Below, piece after piece: positions 14,267-27,379 of a stretch of 64,000 nt of DNA. How positions within the stretch are numbered: the first letter of the stretch is position 1; every line of letters begins with the position of its first letter. Made by a program: the position numbers and the translations under genes. Source of the DNA: Progne subis subis (Eukaryota > Chordata > Aves > Passeriformes > Hirundinidae); NCBI GenBank assembly GCA_022316685.1, contig JAKJHU010000014.1, forward strand, positions 4,025,001 to 4,089,000, written 5' to 3'. The notes below the pieces were generated by a model. The model made no database searches and had not been told where the DNA came from. It was given only the letters and a program-made list of their open reading frames with translations.

Positions 14267-17007
14267 GAAATATCAGCAAGAAAAAGGGAGAAGATGAGCA
14301 GAAAGCAAGGGAAATGCCTACTTTGTATAAACACCCCTGACTGTGCCTCATATGCAGTGTAAACTCATAACCTTTGAGTCTCACTATGGTCTTTTTTTTA
14401 ACTAAAATGTAAATATCCTGGTGGTACCTGGAATACATGTTTTCCAGTACCAACACTGGAAGTTAGCAGTGCTGAAATGAAAACAGCCCAAGCCATCCTT
14501 CTACCTCCAAGATAAAAGGAGGATTATGACTTTTCTAGCTCCAAGAGTGCAGCTGTTGCATGGGCTCCACCACGGTGTCAGCAGATGCCCTCAGAACGCA
14601 CAGCAATCAGAGATTCGTAATTAAGTCACATTTGCTGCCCAAAGTAATTTCATATCAACTGTTAGATGGTTAGCTGCCTTCACTGGACCTGTGCAAAACC
14701 AGTACCTGTTCACTTATCTTATTATTCTCACAATTCTTATCCAATTACCAGCATTGGAAAATTCTAGTCTTTTGCTTTGGTTTTTTGTTAAGTTCAAAAC
14801 AAAGTACAAAATACTCCCTGCTCAACTCTTCCCTGGTCTATTATGTTGCATCCAGGTTTCATGCTTTTAAAATAATGCCTTGAATGTAATATAACAGTCT
14901 ATTTTAAAACTGCATAACATTGTTATATATTTTTAAATTTACATTTTATTTGATTTTATGTTTCCAAGTAGAACATATAATGATATAGTGTGCTACACAT
15001 GAGCCTCAGGCATATCTATATACCAACTAGGAAAATGGAATATTATTAATTGGTTAATTAATATTTTAGCTTCATTTATGGAAAAGAGCAGTGTTTAACT
15101 ACTTGGTTAGCATGCCTTTAAGTAAATCAATACTCAGAATGAACTTATTTATCTTCCTTATTAGAAAAACAGCCACAAACCAGGAGTGATAAAAGAAATG
15201 ATCGTAAAGAATGTGCCCCAGTGCATAAAGTCATTTCAAGAACTATAAATATTAAAGAAGTTATTACAAACCTTAGTAATAAAAGTCATCAGTACTGATT
15301 TCTGCTCCTAAGCTCCCCTAGAAATTCCAAAATTAAAAATTAGGTTAATCTTGATTTTGTTTCCTCACTGGCATTTCAGAAACTAGAATTTTTTCCAAAA
15401 GAACTTATTCATGAACTGTGCTGCTCAGGACATATCATGAGTGCATCTTTCATACTGAACATCAAGGTTTAAAGTGGAATATGTAATAAACTGAAGCACC
15501 ACTTAATGGACGACTCTGGTACAGCAAAACTGCGGGCAATCTACACAAAAGATACACCAGCTGAAAAAGCCAACATGTGCAGCTTTTGTGTCTTCCTAGG
15601 GCCTTTCTTTTTCACTGCTTTCCACTCAGCACATCAGTAAAACAGAGCTCTGCCTCCTCCTGTGACCTACTAAATAGCCCATTTCACCAAAATGAAATAG
15701 TAGAAAGAGCTACATGAAGGAGGTCCAAGGTTGAAGCACTTGATGAGAACAGGAAAGGCAGCTGGATTAGTTTGGCAGTCACAAAGCACTACAAAGTCAT
15801 TCATTCACCAGCAGTTAGGGGAAAAGAAAAAAAAAAAAAAGAAAAATCCAAACCAACAACCCCCAGCTCCTCTTCAGTAACGCCAGTCTACAATTAGTTC
15901 CAGAACATCAATCCAAAATTATGTCCTTCCCCTGTCTTAAAAAATAGAGTGAAAAACATAAAATGTGAAAAATAGGTCCAACTTTCTGTCACTAAGCTTT
16001 TTTTCATGCAGTGATTAGGAAAGGAAGACCACAATACAAAACAAGGTCATTCCAAGGGTGGTTAAGAAAGATGCGGTAGTAAAACCCTTGCTCTGTCACT
16101 CTTCTCAACTAGGTCTTTGACAGCACATTATTTTTGTCTTTCTCTGACAATTTTTTGGGGAAGGAAATACCAAAAGAAAATATCTTTTGAAGCCTTGTAC
16201 ATTAAAAACACAGTTCCCTCCAATGGGCCCACTGAAAAGATTTAGCACCACTTACAGCTCCTAGAACTCCACTAAACTTTCTAAATGACAAACAGAATGT
16301 TGCAGTTGTAAGATGAATGAAAAAGAAATACAATAAAGCTCATGATCAATCAACATCTGTTACACCACTGTAACTCCTAAGACAGAACTTGCAGAAGAAG
16401 TCTTTAAAGAATACACAACTTCACTCTGGGGGAACAGAAAAAAACCTGAAAACCAACACAAAACCAAACAAATGCCAAACTAAAAGCCTCCAACCTAAAA
16501 ACCCAAATAAAAGCTCCATCTCAACACTAAGTTACACTACAGGACCACGTAATGAATGAATGGTCTGAGACAGAATGAAGATGACACTCACAGGCCCTGG
16601 TGTTTAGCCCAGGAGAGAAATCTATAGAAAATCAGGGAATATTTACAAATTCAGAACAAGCATTTTCTCTTGCAATAGGTTTGCAAAAGAGACAAGAAAA
16701 AAAAAACAAAAAACCACAAACAGAAATTTCTCAGCCATGAATTTCTTCTCTTTGGAAAGTGACTTCCAACTAAAAAGGTGAAAAAGAAGACAGTTCAGTG
16801 TTACAGGGCAAGCTTTTGCATCACTTATTAATGGAAAATGCATCTCTAGCCATTCTGTTTAGAAAATTGGTTAGTTACTGAAATCCTCGAGCCTCAGCCT
16901 GCATTTAACTTTACACAAACACCCTCAATGTCAATAAACCTTGATTGGTAAGAAACTCAAAGTCCGGCTTTTCTGACGCTTATTTCTTGATCTCCTCTCT
17001 CAAGTTA

Positions 17008-17260
17008 CAAGTGACCAGATGAGAGGAAACTGCCTCAAATTGCATCAGGGAAGTTTCAATTAGATATAAGGAAAAAAAAATTCACCAAAGGTATCATCAG
17101 GCATTGGAAAAGGCTGCCCAGAAGTGGTGGAGTCACAATCCCCGGAGGGATTTAGAAGATGTGTGGATGTGGCACCTGGGGACACGGTTTAGCGAGGTGT
17201 TTGACCAACAGAACTCGAGGATCTTAAAGGTCTTTTCCCACCTAAATGATTATGTCATTC
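17008..17260 (+). mobile_element. CR1 LINE, truncated 3' end
   Basis: About 250 bp matching the 3' end of avian CR1 non-LTR retrotransposons. The diagnostic order is a segment like ggaaactgcctcaaattgca, then ttcaccaaaggtatcatcag, then aaaggctgcccagaagtggtggagtc, then the terminal gatcttaaaggtcttttcccacctaaatgatt. This is a 5'-truncated, transposition-dead copy in sense orientation, antisense to NAALADL2. Divergence from the remembered consensus is moderate, with small deletions, so it is not a recent insertion. Confidence 0.93.
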
Positions 17261-18577
17261 ACTGTGTACGAACCTAATTCTCTCGGGGGATGGAAAAATA
17301 ATATACACGTAATTGTTACAATTCCTTTTGATAGTAAATGCTAAAGATTAATCCTAAAATACACAAAGTACATAAAGACAGTTAATTGTACAAACAGACA
17401 TAATTTAAACAGAGAAACTAATTAATATTCATCTTTCCAACAAGGGCCTGCACAGTTCTGTTAAGGTACTTAGGACAGGATGACAGTGGTTTAAAATCAA
17501 ATTTACCTTTTTGAGTTTTTGCCAGCATCTACTAAACTGTCCATTCACACAAGATTTCTGAGGAGAAGGATCTGTTCACATGCCATTCCATGAAGATACT
17601 GAGTTGAAGAGGCAGCTCTGACAGTAAAACCCTCCTCTGACACAGATCAACTCTTTGCTCCCAATAAGATAATCTTTAATTATTAGAAAACAACTTAAGA
17701 TTTGAAGGCTCTCTAAGAAATATTTATATTAATTTTATCTCACAGTCATTGATGTAAAGTTCCAGGCTTACCATTTAAGATCTTTTCTGGAACAAAATAA
17801 CAGAGATTTCCTAGAAAACACTCTTTTGGCGGGGCATTGTTATATGTTGGATTGAGGCTTTTTTTCCTCTTCAAGCTTAATTAGAGAACAGGATTATAGT
17901 AAAGACATATTTTTTCCCTATCATTTAAAAACATCTTCAGAGGCTAAACAAATCATCATGCAACACACCTTGGCCATGAGACACCAACTAGCCGTTTTTT
18001 AATCTTGAGATCAAGGGGGGGAAAAAAACCTCTCTTTCTAATACCCTTAAAAAGTTAAGATTAATGTTTAGCATGCAGGTGAGTTGCAGAATTGCATCAG
18101 TTACTCTGGGCTGTTCAGATTTAGACTGCAGCTGGAATATTTTGTGTAACTTTCTTTTTTTTTTTTTCTTTCCATCTCATAATAAATGGTAAAGCACTAG
18201 CAGAGTTTTATATACCTGCTTTCCAGTGTCCAATTCTGTATCAAGAAATGTTTAAGTATCTACATAGAGGAGCTCATCACCAAAAGCTGTTGCAGAGATA
18301 AACAGACTCAGAACTGAAATACCCCATTTCACAGAACAGTCATGATTATAATTAAATTGCTCCAGACATATCCACCACTTTAGGGAGTCAAGACACCTCT
18401 GATTGCCATTTCTAGAAAAGGGATACCAAGGGAAAAAATATTACTTCCTGCTCGCTTTGCAACCCATCCTCTTCCCCTGAGCACAAGCCGTGCCAAGGAA
18501 GGATATCAGGCTGACAGAGGGCATTTCTTACATGATGTTCTCACAGTGAAAGAAAGGAGGAGAGATTTTTCTGGTCA

Positions 18578-18844
18578 ATAAGAACTTCTTGACAGAAGAC
18601 TAAGCAGCTGATCAGTCTGGATGAGAGGCTGTGTGTGCACTTCACCATGACAGTTCATGGTGACAGGATTTCAACAATAAAGGCGCCATGCGATGGCCGT
18701 GACCTTGTTGTCACGTGGGAGCTTCACCTGATCAAACACCACCCACGGCTTCTTCTGCTGAAGGGGAATTGTTCTGTAAAATGTACTGTGCAACACATTT
18801 AGGTATGTTTTTTTTATAGTAAATGAAGTGACTTTTAATGTGCT
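18578..18844 (-). other. Unexplained protein-like open frame with one in-frame TGA
   Basis: Reading the minus strand from 18844, 57 codons stay open to a TGA at 18673-18671. The same frame then stays open for another 31 codons to a TGA at 18577-18575. The first part contains KKPWVVFDQVKLPRDNKVTA followed by IAWRLYC, which has the residue balance of a folded protein. The second begins NPVTMNCHGEVH. There is no initiating Met near the start and no family I recognise. It may be a decayed coding fragment, an unknown transposon remnant or chance. It lies in the intron between exons B and C in the same orientation as the gene. Confidence 0.25.
18642..18663. repeat. 9-bp perfect hairpin
   Basis: TCACCATGA (18642-18650), loop CAGT, TCATGGTGA (18655-18663). 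It sits inside the open-frame region above and next to a locally CpG-containing stretch with a CACGTG E-box at 18712-18717. Confidence 0.85.
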
Positions 18845-20259
18845 TTAACATAAAGAGGTGTTTTTCTATATTTTTTCTGGAGACCTCATTGCATCAAGTT
18901 TATCTCTTAACTGAGAGTGAAGATCTGTTGTATTAACAGTCAAGCTAATTAGGAGAAGAAAACTCAGGTTTTCTTGAAATTAAATAACATACTTGTAGGT
19001 TTATTCTGAACAGAAAAAGGGAGAAATAGGCAAATTTAAGTTACTCTTCCCCTGTTACCACTGCTATCACCAAGTATTGAACAATTCTGCACTGTTGGCA
19101 GGTCAGAAACAAATCTTTTTTTCTGAATTTTCTGTATGCCTTGGAATGACTCCACCTTCAAAGAAAATAAGGCATGTTGAGTGACAATGTCAGATTTTAT
19201 CCTTGCAACTTTCAGTGAATCTGTATAGTGCACACATCAAACTTCATTCAGTCAGGTATACTTGCAAATAATATAAATGAGTAAACGATCATCTAAATTC
19301 AGAAGTCATTAAAATATTACACTTTTTGTAAGGTTCATTTTACATCTCCAAAGAGTTCAAGTTTTTCAGAAAAAGCACATAAGGAAACAAAAAGGCATTT
19401 GCAAACAGATTCTATCATATGTACAAATGTCACATCAAAATAGATTTCTGTGTATGATAGTTTCACATACATTTTTTTAAATACCAATACCTTAACCTTT
19501 CCTAATTAGCTATTTTTTGATGAATAACATTACACCGAAAAGGAACAAAAATTTAAATTAAATACTCTGTAATGAAAACTTCTGTACTTTTCCCACATGC
19601 TGTATCACACTTCCAACCCCACTCTGCTGAATAGAGCAAACATCTTTTAAAGAGGCTTCCATAAATGTCAAGTGTGAAGCACAGTTCAAATAATGCACTT
19701 GGACTCCTCACAGGTATTTCAAACCAAGAAAAAAAAAATACATTCTGCTTGGAATGGGACTGTTCTTAGGCAGGAAGAGCAGGCCAGATCCCAGCTCTCC
19801 TAATGCATTCCAAATGCCTCCCTTGCATCTCCTTTTTAAGGAACATTGCAGCACCTTAGCATGATAAGGAACAGTAATTTCTACACAGATGCTCCAGGCT
19901 AATTAATTTCTAATGTTTCATAACAATTTCTTTGGCCTGTAATCCAAGAATGGCCTGACCTAGCAGATTTGGGCTTGCCTTTTTTCCTTATACTCCCTAA
20001 TATGAGAAACAGGAATGGGACTTGCCCAGGTGGTTAAGTGGATTAAATGTTATCATTTTTCCTCTGAGATTACAGTGGAGGCCTGACTGAAATGAGTTGT
20101 CAGGTCAGTTCCCCAGTGGACATTTTATAACATAAAGCCATCACATATAACTGAATACTGATATAAGAGGCAAGACAGTCAATTCCTACTCTGGGGAAAA
20201 CCAAGATTGACTCAGAAGTGAAATATATGCTTCCATCTCATTGAAAGGGAGGTCTCTCT

Positions 20260-20276
20260 AGGTCACCTCAAGGTCA
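20260..20276 (+). promoter_or_regulatory. Direct repeat of AGGTCA spaced by 5 (DR5-type nuclear receptor site)
   Basis: AGGTCA at 20260-20265, spacer cctca, AGGTCA at 20271-20276. Both half sites are perfect matches to the nuclear-receptor hexamer, and a 5-bp spacer is the classical retinoic acid receptor (RAR/RXR) arrangement. An 11-bp local duplication (aggtcacctca / aggtcacctct) would give the same pattern by chance. Function is not shown by sequence alone. Confidence 0.5.
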
Positions 20277-20756
20277 CCTCTGAGGCTGTGTGCTAAGAAT
20301 TCTTGTGTCTGCACAATAACTGACAGTGAGAAAACAGAACAGGTTCAACTGTCAGTGCAGGCACTCCTCCAGCCTTCACAAAATGCAAACACTCTGTCCT
20401 CCATCTAAAATATTACCTGTAGCTACACATAACTGAGCTGCCCTGACAGATCACAGCCCATGCACATCCTGTGATTATTCACAGTTACAAGGCTTTCCTG
20501 GGCAGCTTTGTGAGAGTTTGGGTTTGTTTGGTTAAGGGTGTTTTATCTGATGAAGAGCCCGATTTTTAGAGAAATCTGAAATGTACAAGCGATGTGAAAT
20601 TTGAAACAAATAAAGAAAAACTGCACTAGCTATTACACAGCACATTAAGTCAATCAAATAGAGTAGCCCCCAACTTTTTACATTAATGTTCCAGTGACTT
20701 TGATCATGTGATTTTTGTTTTCTGTCCCAATGGCCATAAGGAACTTCAAGTATATT

Positions 20757-20782
20757 TATTTAATTATATCTATAATTAAATA
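20757..20782. repeat. AT-rich palindrome, 12-bp arms
   Basis: TATTTAATTATA (20757-20768), 2-nt spacer tc, TATAATTAAATA (20771-20782). The arms are perfectly complementary and further TA-rich sequence follows. Confidence 0.85.
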
Positions 20783-22561
20783 TATATAAAAATATATATT
20801 AAATACATCTATCAAAAAGCATCCCAATCAATGCTTAAAAAAAAAAACCACCAAAAAACAACAACAAAAAAAAAAATCCCAAAAATAATCGATTACCTTG
20901 AATTAGCACAACTCCAAATCTGGATAATAGCTCTCAGAGGAGTATGTTCAATACTAAAATAATACTAAAACAAAAAAGCAGAAATAAAAACCCCAGAAGA
21001 CAAATACAAAAACCAAACTCACTTAAAAACATGAGAATGTAGCAGGATAACAAACAAAGGAAGCTACCATTTTGTTAGGCTTAGATCAAGAGAAAACGTA
21101 AGTCTAACTTTATTGAACATGTTGTTTGTGAATTATTCACTGAGACCTTAAGAGGAAATTAAAATGCCTGAGTTCTCATATTGAAATGCACAATCTTCTC
21201 CTGTTAAGTGAAAATATGTTCACTGTGGAAGAATTGCCTTCTGCACAGAAGGTTAGTTTAATGTTTTGGCAATCGAAACAAAATATTCCAAGTGGTTATT
21301 GCTGTACTTGCAAAGAGGATGCCAATTATATTTGTAATGATGGACTTGGTGTTTTTCTTTTCAAATTCATGCACAGGCATCAAGAGGCCCAAATGGCTAA
21401 GAGTGAAATTTTGACTTTGGTGTTGCATGGCATTATGCAGGCAAAAAGAAAATTAAAAAATATAATGCTAAAAGCCATCTCTTCCCTCTCCAGGGAAAAC
21501 ATGCAGTCATATACTTTAACCATCTATGCTCCACAAAATCCAGCTACAGACAGCCTGAAAGAAGCCCATAATTTTTATTATTTTCCCAGGGAAAATTACA
21601 AAAATTTCCCATGAGCTGCTTATTACAGAACGTAAAATATAAACCACTGGTTCCATGGAAGCAAATGAAAGGTTGGATCTCAGCATCCATCAAGTCCATT
21701 TTTCTACTCAGAGTTCTGATCATGTGGCAAATTACAGGTATTTGAAAAGGCAGAATTCAGATTTTCACACAGAAATTACAAATACTGATTTTGTGAACCA
21801 ATTCTTAGAGCTGAGTCTTTAAAGCCACACAGAACCAATGCAAAAATCAAACCAAGGTCTGTATCTGGCTCTATATCCCATATATATATACAAGGCATGA
21901 AAATAATTTCTTCAGTTGAGTAATCTATGACATCCTGGTTTATCAAATAAAACACATTCTAGGAATAAGACTATTTACTTCTATAATCTCTTAAATCACG
22001 TTTTACATTAATACTTTATTCAAGAATAGTGACTTTTGATACCTTTCAACCCAGTTTCTCAGTTTACAGATATGTAAATAAACTGATTATTATGAAGCAT
22101 TCTGAAATGAGAAGACTTAAAAGAGCATAAAATGTCAGAGAAGAATTGTAACTTCTTAATAAAATAATAAACCAGCAGCTACTATAGAGCATGCCACGCA
22201 AGTCAAACCCACTACAGAATGAGGGCAGTACTTATACAACACTTCTTGCCTTTTCCTCTGATCACTATTCCGGAAAATATCAAATATAAGCAGGATGTAC
22301 CACGCTGGACTCTGCCCCTCCTCTGCAGGGTTGTTGGAGGGAGCAGTTCTGAAGATTTCTGGCACTGCTTCACGCAGTCCAGCGGTTGACACTTTGAAAG
22401 AACCTAAAGTCAGGCAGATCTACTCTGGCAGGAGGAGATTTTATATATTCACCCCTCATCCGTACTCAAAGCTCCTGGATCTTCCATTTTATTTTCCTCC
22501 TTTTTCAGCTGTAGTTGAAATGCACTGGAAACACACGAGCTGGGAAAAGTCCCAGACAGAT

Positions 22562-22650
22562 GGGCACCCTGACCATCCATGCGCTCAAATATGGGCACCT
22601 TGACCATATATGGCCACACCCAAATATGGGCACCCTGGCCACGCCCAAAT
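22562..22650. repeat. Degenerate tandem repeat (gggcaccytgaccat units)
   Basis: Three units begin with gggcacc at 22562, 22593 and 22628, each ending in a cccaaatat/gctcaaatat-like tail, with spacing of 31 and 35 bp. The GC content is higher than in the flanks. The overlapping minus-strand frames (22449-22763) owe their repeated residues to this array. Confidence 0.8.
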
Positions 22651-25640
22651 AGCATCCTTTTAATTTGTCTGTCAATGGCCCTTTTGTGAAATCCAAGCTC
22701 AACTAATGCAAAAAACCAGCTCAATTCGCAGCTTGGGTTGGAAAAAATTAATTCCCTACACAAGCAACAAAAAACAGGCCAAGACCACTAGCAGAAGTAT
22801 GCATCTGCTGGAAGAGCAAATTAAAAAGGTTTGGATTTTCTGAAGGAAAGACAAAGTGGTGTTTCCCCTTGCCCAGCACACAAGTAGCTGCCCATGTGTG
22901 GATTTAGGGTACAAATGAGGCAATGGATATCTTTGCTCAGCTCTGTTCCAGAACTGTTGCCTCACAGCAATCCATTTCACTTGACTTTGCACCACTTATC
23001 AGGGCATAGTATTCACACACCAAATTGGATGATAGCATTTATTTCTCACTTTCTAAGGGCTTGATAAATACAAAATTATGCTCGAGTTTCACACCTCTAA
23101 AATCAGACAAGGGCTTCTGAAGACCCCACAATGAATTCTTTATGAGTCAGCCATTGTCCATCTTTGAATGGAAGCCACTTAGCGTCTCACTCAGTTTTAC
23201 TGAACTAAAAGGAGGAGACCTCCTGTAACATTGGTCAGCCTTTCCCCTCAGGAATTAGCAATCCATTATGGGAGCTGACTAATTTTTCAAAAGATGCATT
23301 CAATATATGCAGCGAATGTACAATTAAACAGCCAATTGAGTATATGAATATTTAGAATCACTTCCCCAAGAGAAATAGGAGCGTTTTACTGAAGAGAACA
23401 GGACTATGCACTGAGTCAAATCGAAAGGAATTCAGCATTTGATTCACCCAGCAGGACTTCAGAAATTTCTGTATCGACACAGAAGAGAAAGAGAACAGGA
23501 ACTACAGCTGGGAACACAAATAAGTCTGCCAACCAGCAGTGCCTTCGCAAAACAATCAGGGAAAATTGTGTGGCATTAGAAATGCAAAATAATCGATACC
23601 TGCTTTTGGTCATTAACTTACATTTCCCCTTGTTTACTCTGCTAATAGCACATCTCTCCTTCCATGCAATCAAATGCAGGGGTTTGTAAGCAAAAAGGAA
23701 ATGAGTAATAACCAGAAGTCCTTTTACTGATGCAACCAAAATGTTAATTACTGGAGAATATTGACAAGTTGTGCTATAATTATGCTTCCTTCCAGACATC
23801 AATTGCTTTTCTCCTACCCCACCCTTTATATTCTTCTTACTGCTTACATGAGCAAATTACTTTTTCCCATTTATACTGTAAAAAGGGAAGTGAGAATTCT
23901 CTCTTTAATTTACTGCAGTGCACTTGACTAAGAGGATAAGAGAGCAAATTTTTGTCAACTATTTCATTCTCATGTGGACAGATACAGATTGGATTTATAA
24001 CTGCACTAGCACTGTTTCACTTTTAGGTGACACAGGTCACAGTACATCATCCCTCAAATGCTGGATGAAGTTGGAGGAAAATTGACATGCTCAGCTAAAA
24101 ATTATTCTGGATATGAACAGCCTTCTAGGAACTGAAAATGGGAGCTCAGTGTGACTTGGTTCCAATCAGGAATACAAAGACACTGTTTGCGACTTTCTAT
24201 TTGACTTTTTTAGTCATCAGCTATAGATTTCTCAAGTCAGTAGGACTTCTTGATTTTCTTTCCCACAGTACCTCACACTGAGGGGAAAATGTATCACAAC
24301 TGGTACGTTCTTTTTTTTTTTTCCCCCCACAGCTATGTTTAAACTAAGTTTACCAATAAAGAATTAAAATACAACTTCAGGATGAATCGTTAGGTGATAA
24401 ATCTGCGCAGAGAGACTTGGTTTTTTAACTCTGGTGCACTTCCTCAGTAAGCTGGGGTGCATTTCTCAGTACACCCAACCCAGATCAGATCTATGGTATG
24501 GAGACGGTGTCTCCAGGCTTCTCTAATTATTATGGTTTGTTCTTTCTGCTAAAAAGGAACAAGAAAGCATTGCTATCAGTCAGAGCAGGAGGAATGTAAC
24601 TGAGAAATGTGTCTACCCTTGTCTCAAATGTCTCACTTTCTGATGAAGGAAGGCCAATGGTCTTTCTTTCAAACAAACATAAAATTTCTCTGTATTCACT
24701 AAAAAGCAAAACAGTTTATGCGTGTTTCCATGAATCAAAACTAAGAAGAGGCAAACAAGTGACTGAAAGAATCATTCAAAACACAGGACTGGTGAGTGTG
24801 AAACCTCAATTACATCAACACCTTTCTGGTATAGACTATTGTGCAGTGTTTTTGAAGGCCTAGGTAGAATTTGTTTACATAGGCAGTAGAGGAGAAATGC
24901 AAAGGGAATATTCTTCAGACTGTGTGATATCTCACAGATTAAAGAGGCTGTTTGAGGAAGGGGAAGGTTAAGAACATGAGTACACTAAATCCAGTCTTTG
25001 GAGGAAAAGAAAAAGGATAAAGGATAAAAAAATAAAAGCAACTAACTCAAAGGAGAGAATCTCTGATAAATTCAGGACAGACAAAGGCTAAGGAAAGGAC
25101 CACAAAGCAACTGGTGCTTCCTTCAAGACAAAATAAGAACTAGCATACCCTGTACAAATATAAACTGGCCAATTAGCAAACTCTGCACCAACAATTTGAA
25201 TGAATCAACCTGAATTCAGTTTGGACTACCAAGAGAAACTCTCAGGCTTTTGGGAATTGAGATGAGATTTTAGGAGGATGGTAAATTATAGAAAACCTGA
25301 AAAACAGGATGCTATTCCAGTGGATGTTACTAGATAATCCCTACAGATCCAGATCCCCAGGTATAGTTTTACGTGTTTCTATAATTTTTATTTATACTGC
25401 CTATATTTGTGGCTTGACTTTTCAAGAAGGGCTTTAGGAAGGGATATAATATCATTAAAAGTCCCATAGCGCTCATATAGGGAAATGTGCATACACAAAG
25501 ACTTTAGGAGCCTTGTTAAAAATTCTACCATCCAAAAAAGGCCACAAAAAACCCCAACCAAAATAATGAAATGCATATACAGTGTTTATGTTCCCTTAAA
25601 AATGCTTGTTTTTTTAACACAGCTGTTATTTGTACATATA

Positions 25641-25716
25641 CATGCACACACTGTATATACGTATATAAACATGCACACACTGTATATATGTATATACACA
25701 TGCACACACATATACT
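25641..25716. repeat. 29-bp minisatellite, about 2.6 copies
   Basis: The word catgcacacac recurs at 25641, 25670 and 25699, exactly 29 bp apart, each followed by a tgtatatacgtatata-type half in the first two copies. It combines CA-rich and TA-rich halves. The overlapping open frames here on both strands are artefacts of this repeat. Confidence 0.9.
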
Positions 25717-27360
25717 TGCCTATCTCAAGGGAGGGAGGAAGGGATGGAAGGAGAGGGCAGGTCCTCATTAAATGGTGATTTACAATGTAAACTATCATCT
25801 TCAAAATTGTATGTGCTAGCCATAAAAAGTGCCAGAGGGAAGGAAATAAACAATGTAGGCATTGTAGAAAAGTGAAATTACTTTTTCCAAAGTCAACTTA
25901 TTTCAAATTAACACAGTTATTAAATTGAAGCCTTTTTGCAAATTGCCTTTATTCTGGGAATCTTTAGTATTTTCCATTTAGCAAACCCTTATCTATAAGA
26001 GCCTGCCAATAACCTCTGCATAAACATCCAAGCCTCCACATTCCTGAACTTTATGACAGCTAGAAAGCAATTTTATGAATATTTATGAAGGCAGTAAATT
26101 ATTAAAATAAATATAGATATTTACACAGTAGAACAACATCTTCATTTAATGGATACGGAAAAAATGTTAATATGTGAACATTTAAAAGATGAAGTGGTTT
26201 GGCCTTCAGGGCTTTTGTTACTCTATTAAAAGTTAATTTAGGACAAAAATTATGGCTTTTTTCACAAATTGCAACCCCTAAAGATTAAATCATGATCAAG
26301 ACACACAACATTTTTCAAAAAATGAATCTGTTAATGACATTTCCAGAAGCTAGATATTGAAATCACTGCGCAGTTCTCCCTGAAAAAGCCTCCTCTGACT
26401 TCTGCATCGTGCCCAAAGCAGTGACACACACTCAGATGTGCTCTAGGGCACAGGAGCTGGGAGCTATCAAGGTGCTTTAGCCAATCTTTCTGCCACCACA
26501 CATTTTATATTAGAATATGTTGTCTACAAACACAGTGGGAAGCTCAAGGCTCTATCTCAAGAAGGTGCTCTAGACCACATTGCTTAATCACTTGTAGCTA
26601 ACTTCACCATCTTTTCACCAGCCACATTTATGGATCCTCCTGGTTCAAGGACATCAGGAGTCTGCTCTGACCTCCTGTGAATGTCAGCCTCACCACTGAC
26701 CCCACTAAGCTGAGTTCCACCAAAACACAAATTTTCCTTCTAGCCAGGACACCAGGAAACAGTCACCTTCAACCTCCAGGTGTGAGAAAACAAGTGTTCT
26801 TTTTATGGCAATTCCCTCCAGAGGCTGTTCCTCATTTCTCTTCTACATTTGCCTCATTTCAGCTCTCTGCTTAAGAAATTTTTTGTTCTTCCTTAATCCA
26901 GCCCTCTCTTTATTCAGCAACAATCCAGATCTCACAAGTGTCCCAGACGAGTCACAAGATCCCTTCACCAGTAGCTGAAACAGTTTGATTTTTTTCCTTC
27001 TGTCAGTTTTTCAGCACTGTGAATTATCCTGGCTGAATGAGACCAAAAGGACTTGGTTGTGCCAAGATCCCTGTCACACGCGCACTCCCCAGGTGCCCCA
27101 CAGCTCAGTCTGTCTTGCTAGAGGAAATTGCAACTCCAGGAGCTGGCCATAGTAAATTCCTGAACCTTTCAGCTGCATTAGAAAAGCATTCTGCCTTTGC
27201 AATACTCTTACTTGCTCCTTGAAGCGTTTCTACCATTCCTTTTCCCCCACTTTTTACATTAATCTTATAATAGAGTCTTGCTCACTAAAAGATCCTAGTG
27301 CCCTAACAGTGGTAAAACCCTTTTCTCAAACACCTGCTCCACTCTTATATATAAAGCTAG

Positions 27361-27379
27361 ATATATATATATATATATA
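27361..27379. repeat. (AT)n microsatellite
   Basis: Uninterrupted AT alternation of about 19 bp following gctag. Confidence 0.95.

Noticed and set aside
13997..14362. 121-codon plus-strand frame.
   Set aside because: It spans an antisense CR1 tail fragment and has no family similarity.
21186..21614. 142-codon plus-strand frame starting MHNLLLLSENMF.
   Set aside because: No recognisable family, no promoter or polyadenylation context that I could support, and it is antisense in an intron. It could be a chance frame; nothing argues otherwise.
22449..22763. Minus-strand frames with repeated VRVPI/ARVPIFGC-like residues.
   Set aside because: The repetition comes from the degenerate tandem DNA repeat, not from a protein repeat family.
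25485..25804. Overlapping Cys/Tyr/His-rich open frames on both strands.
   Set aside because: They are translations of the 29-bp minisatellite and its flanks.
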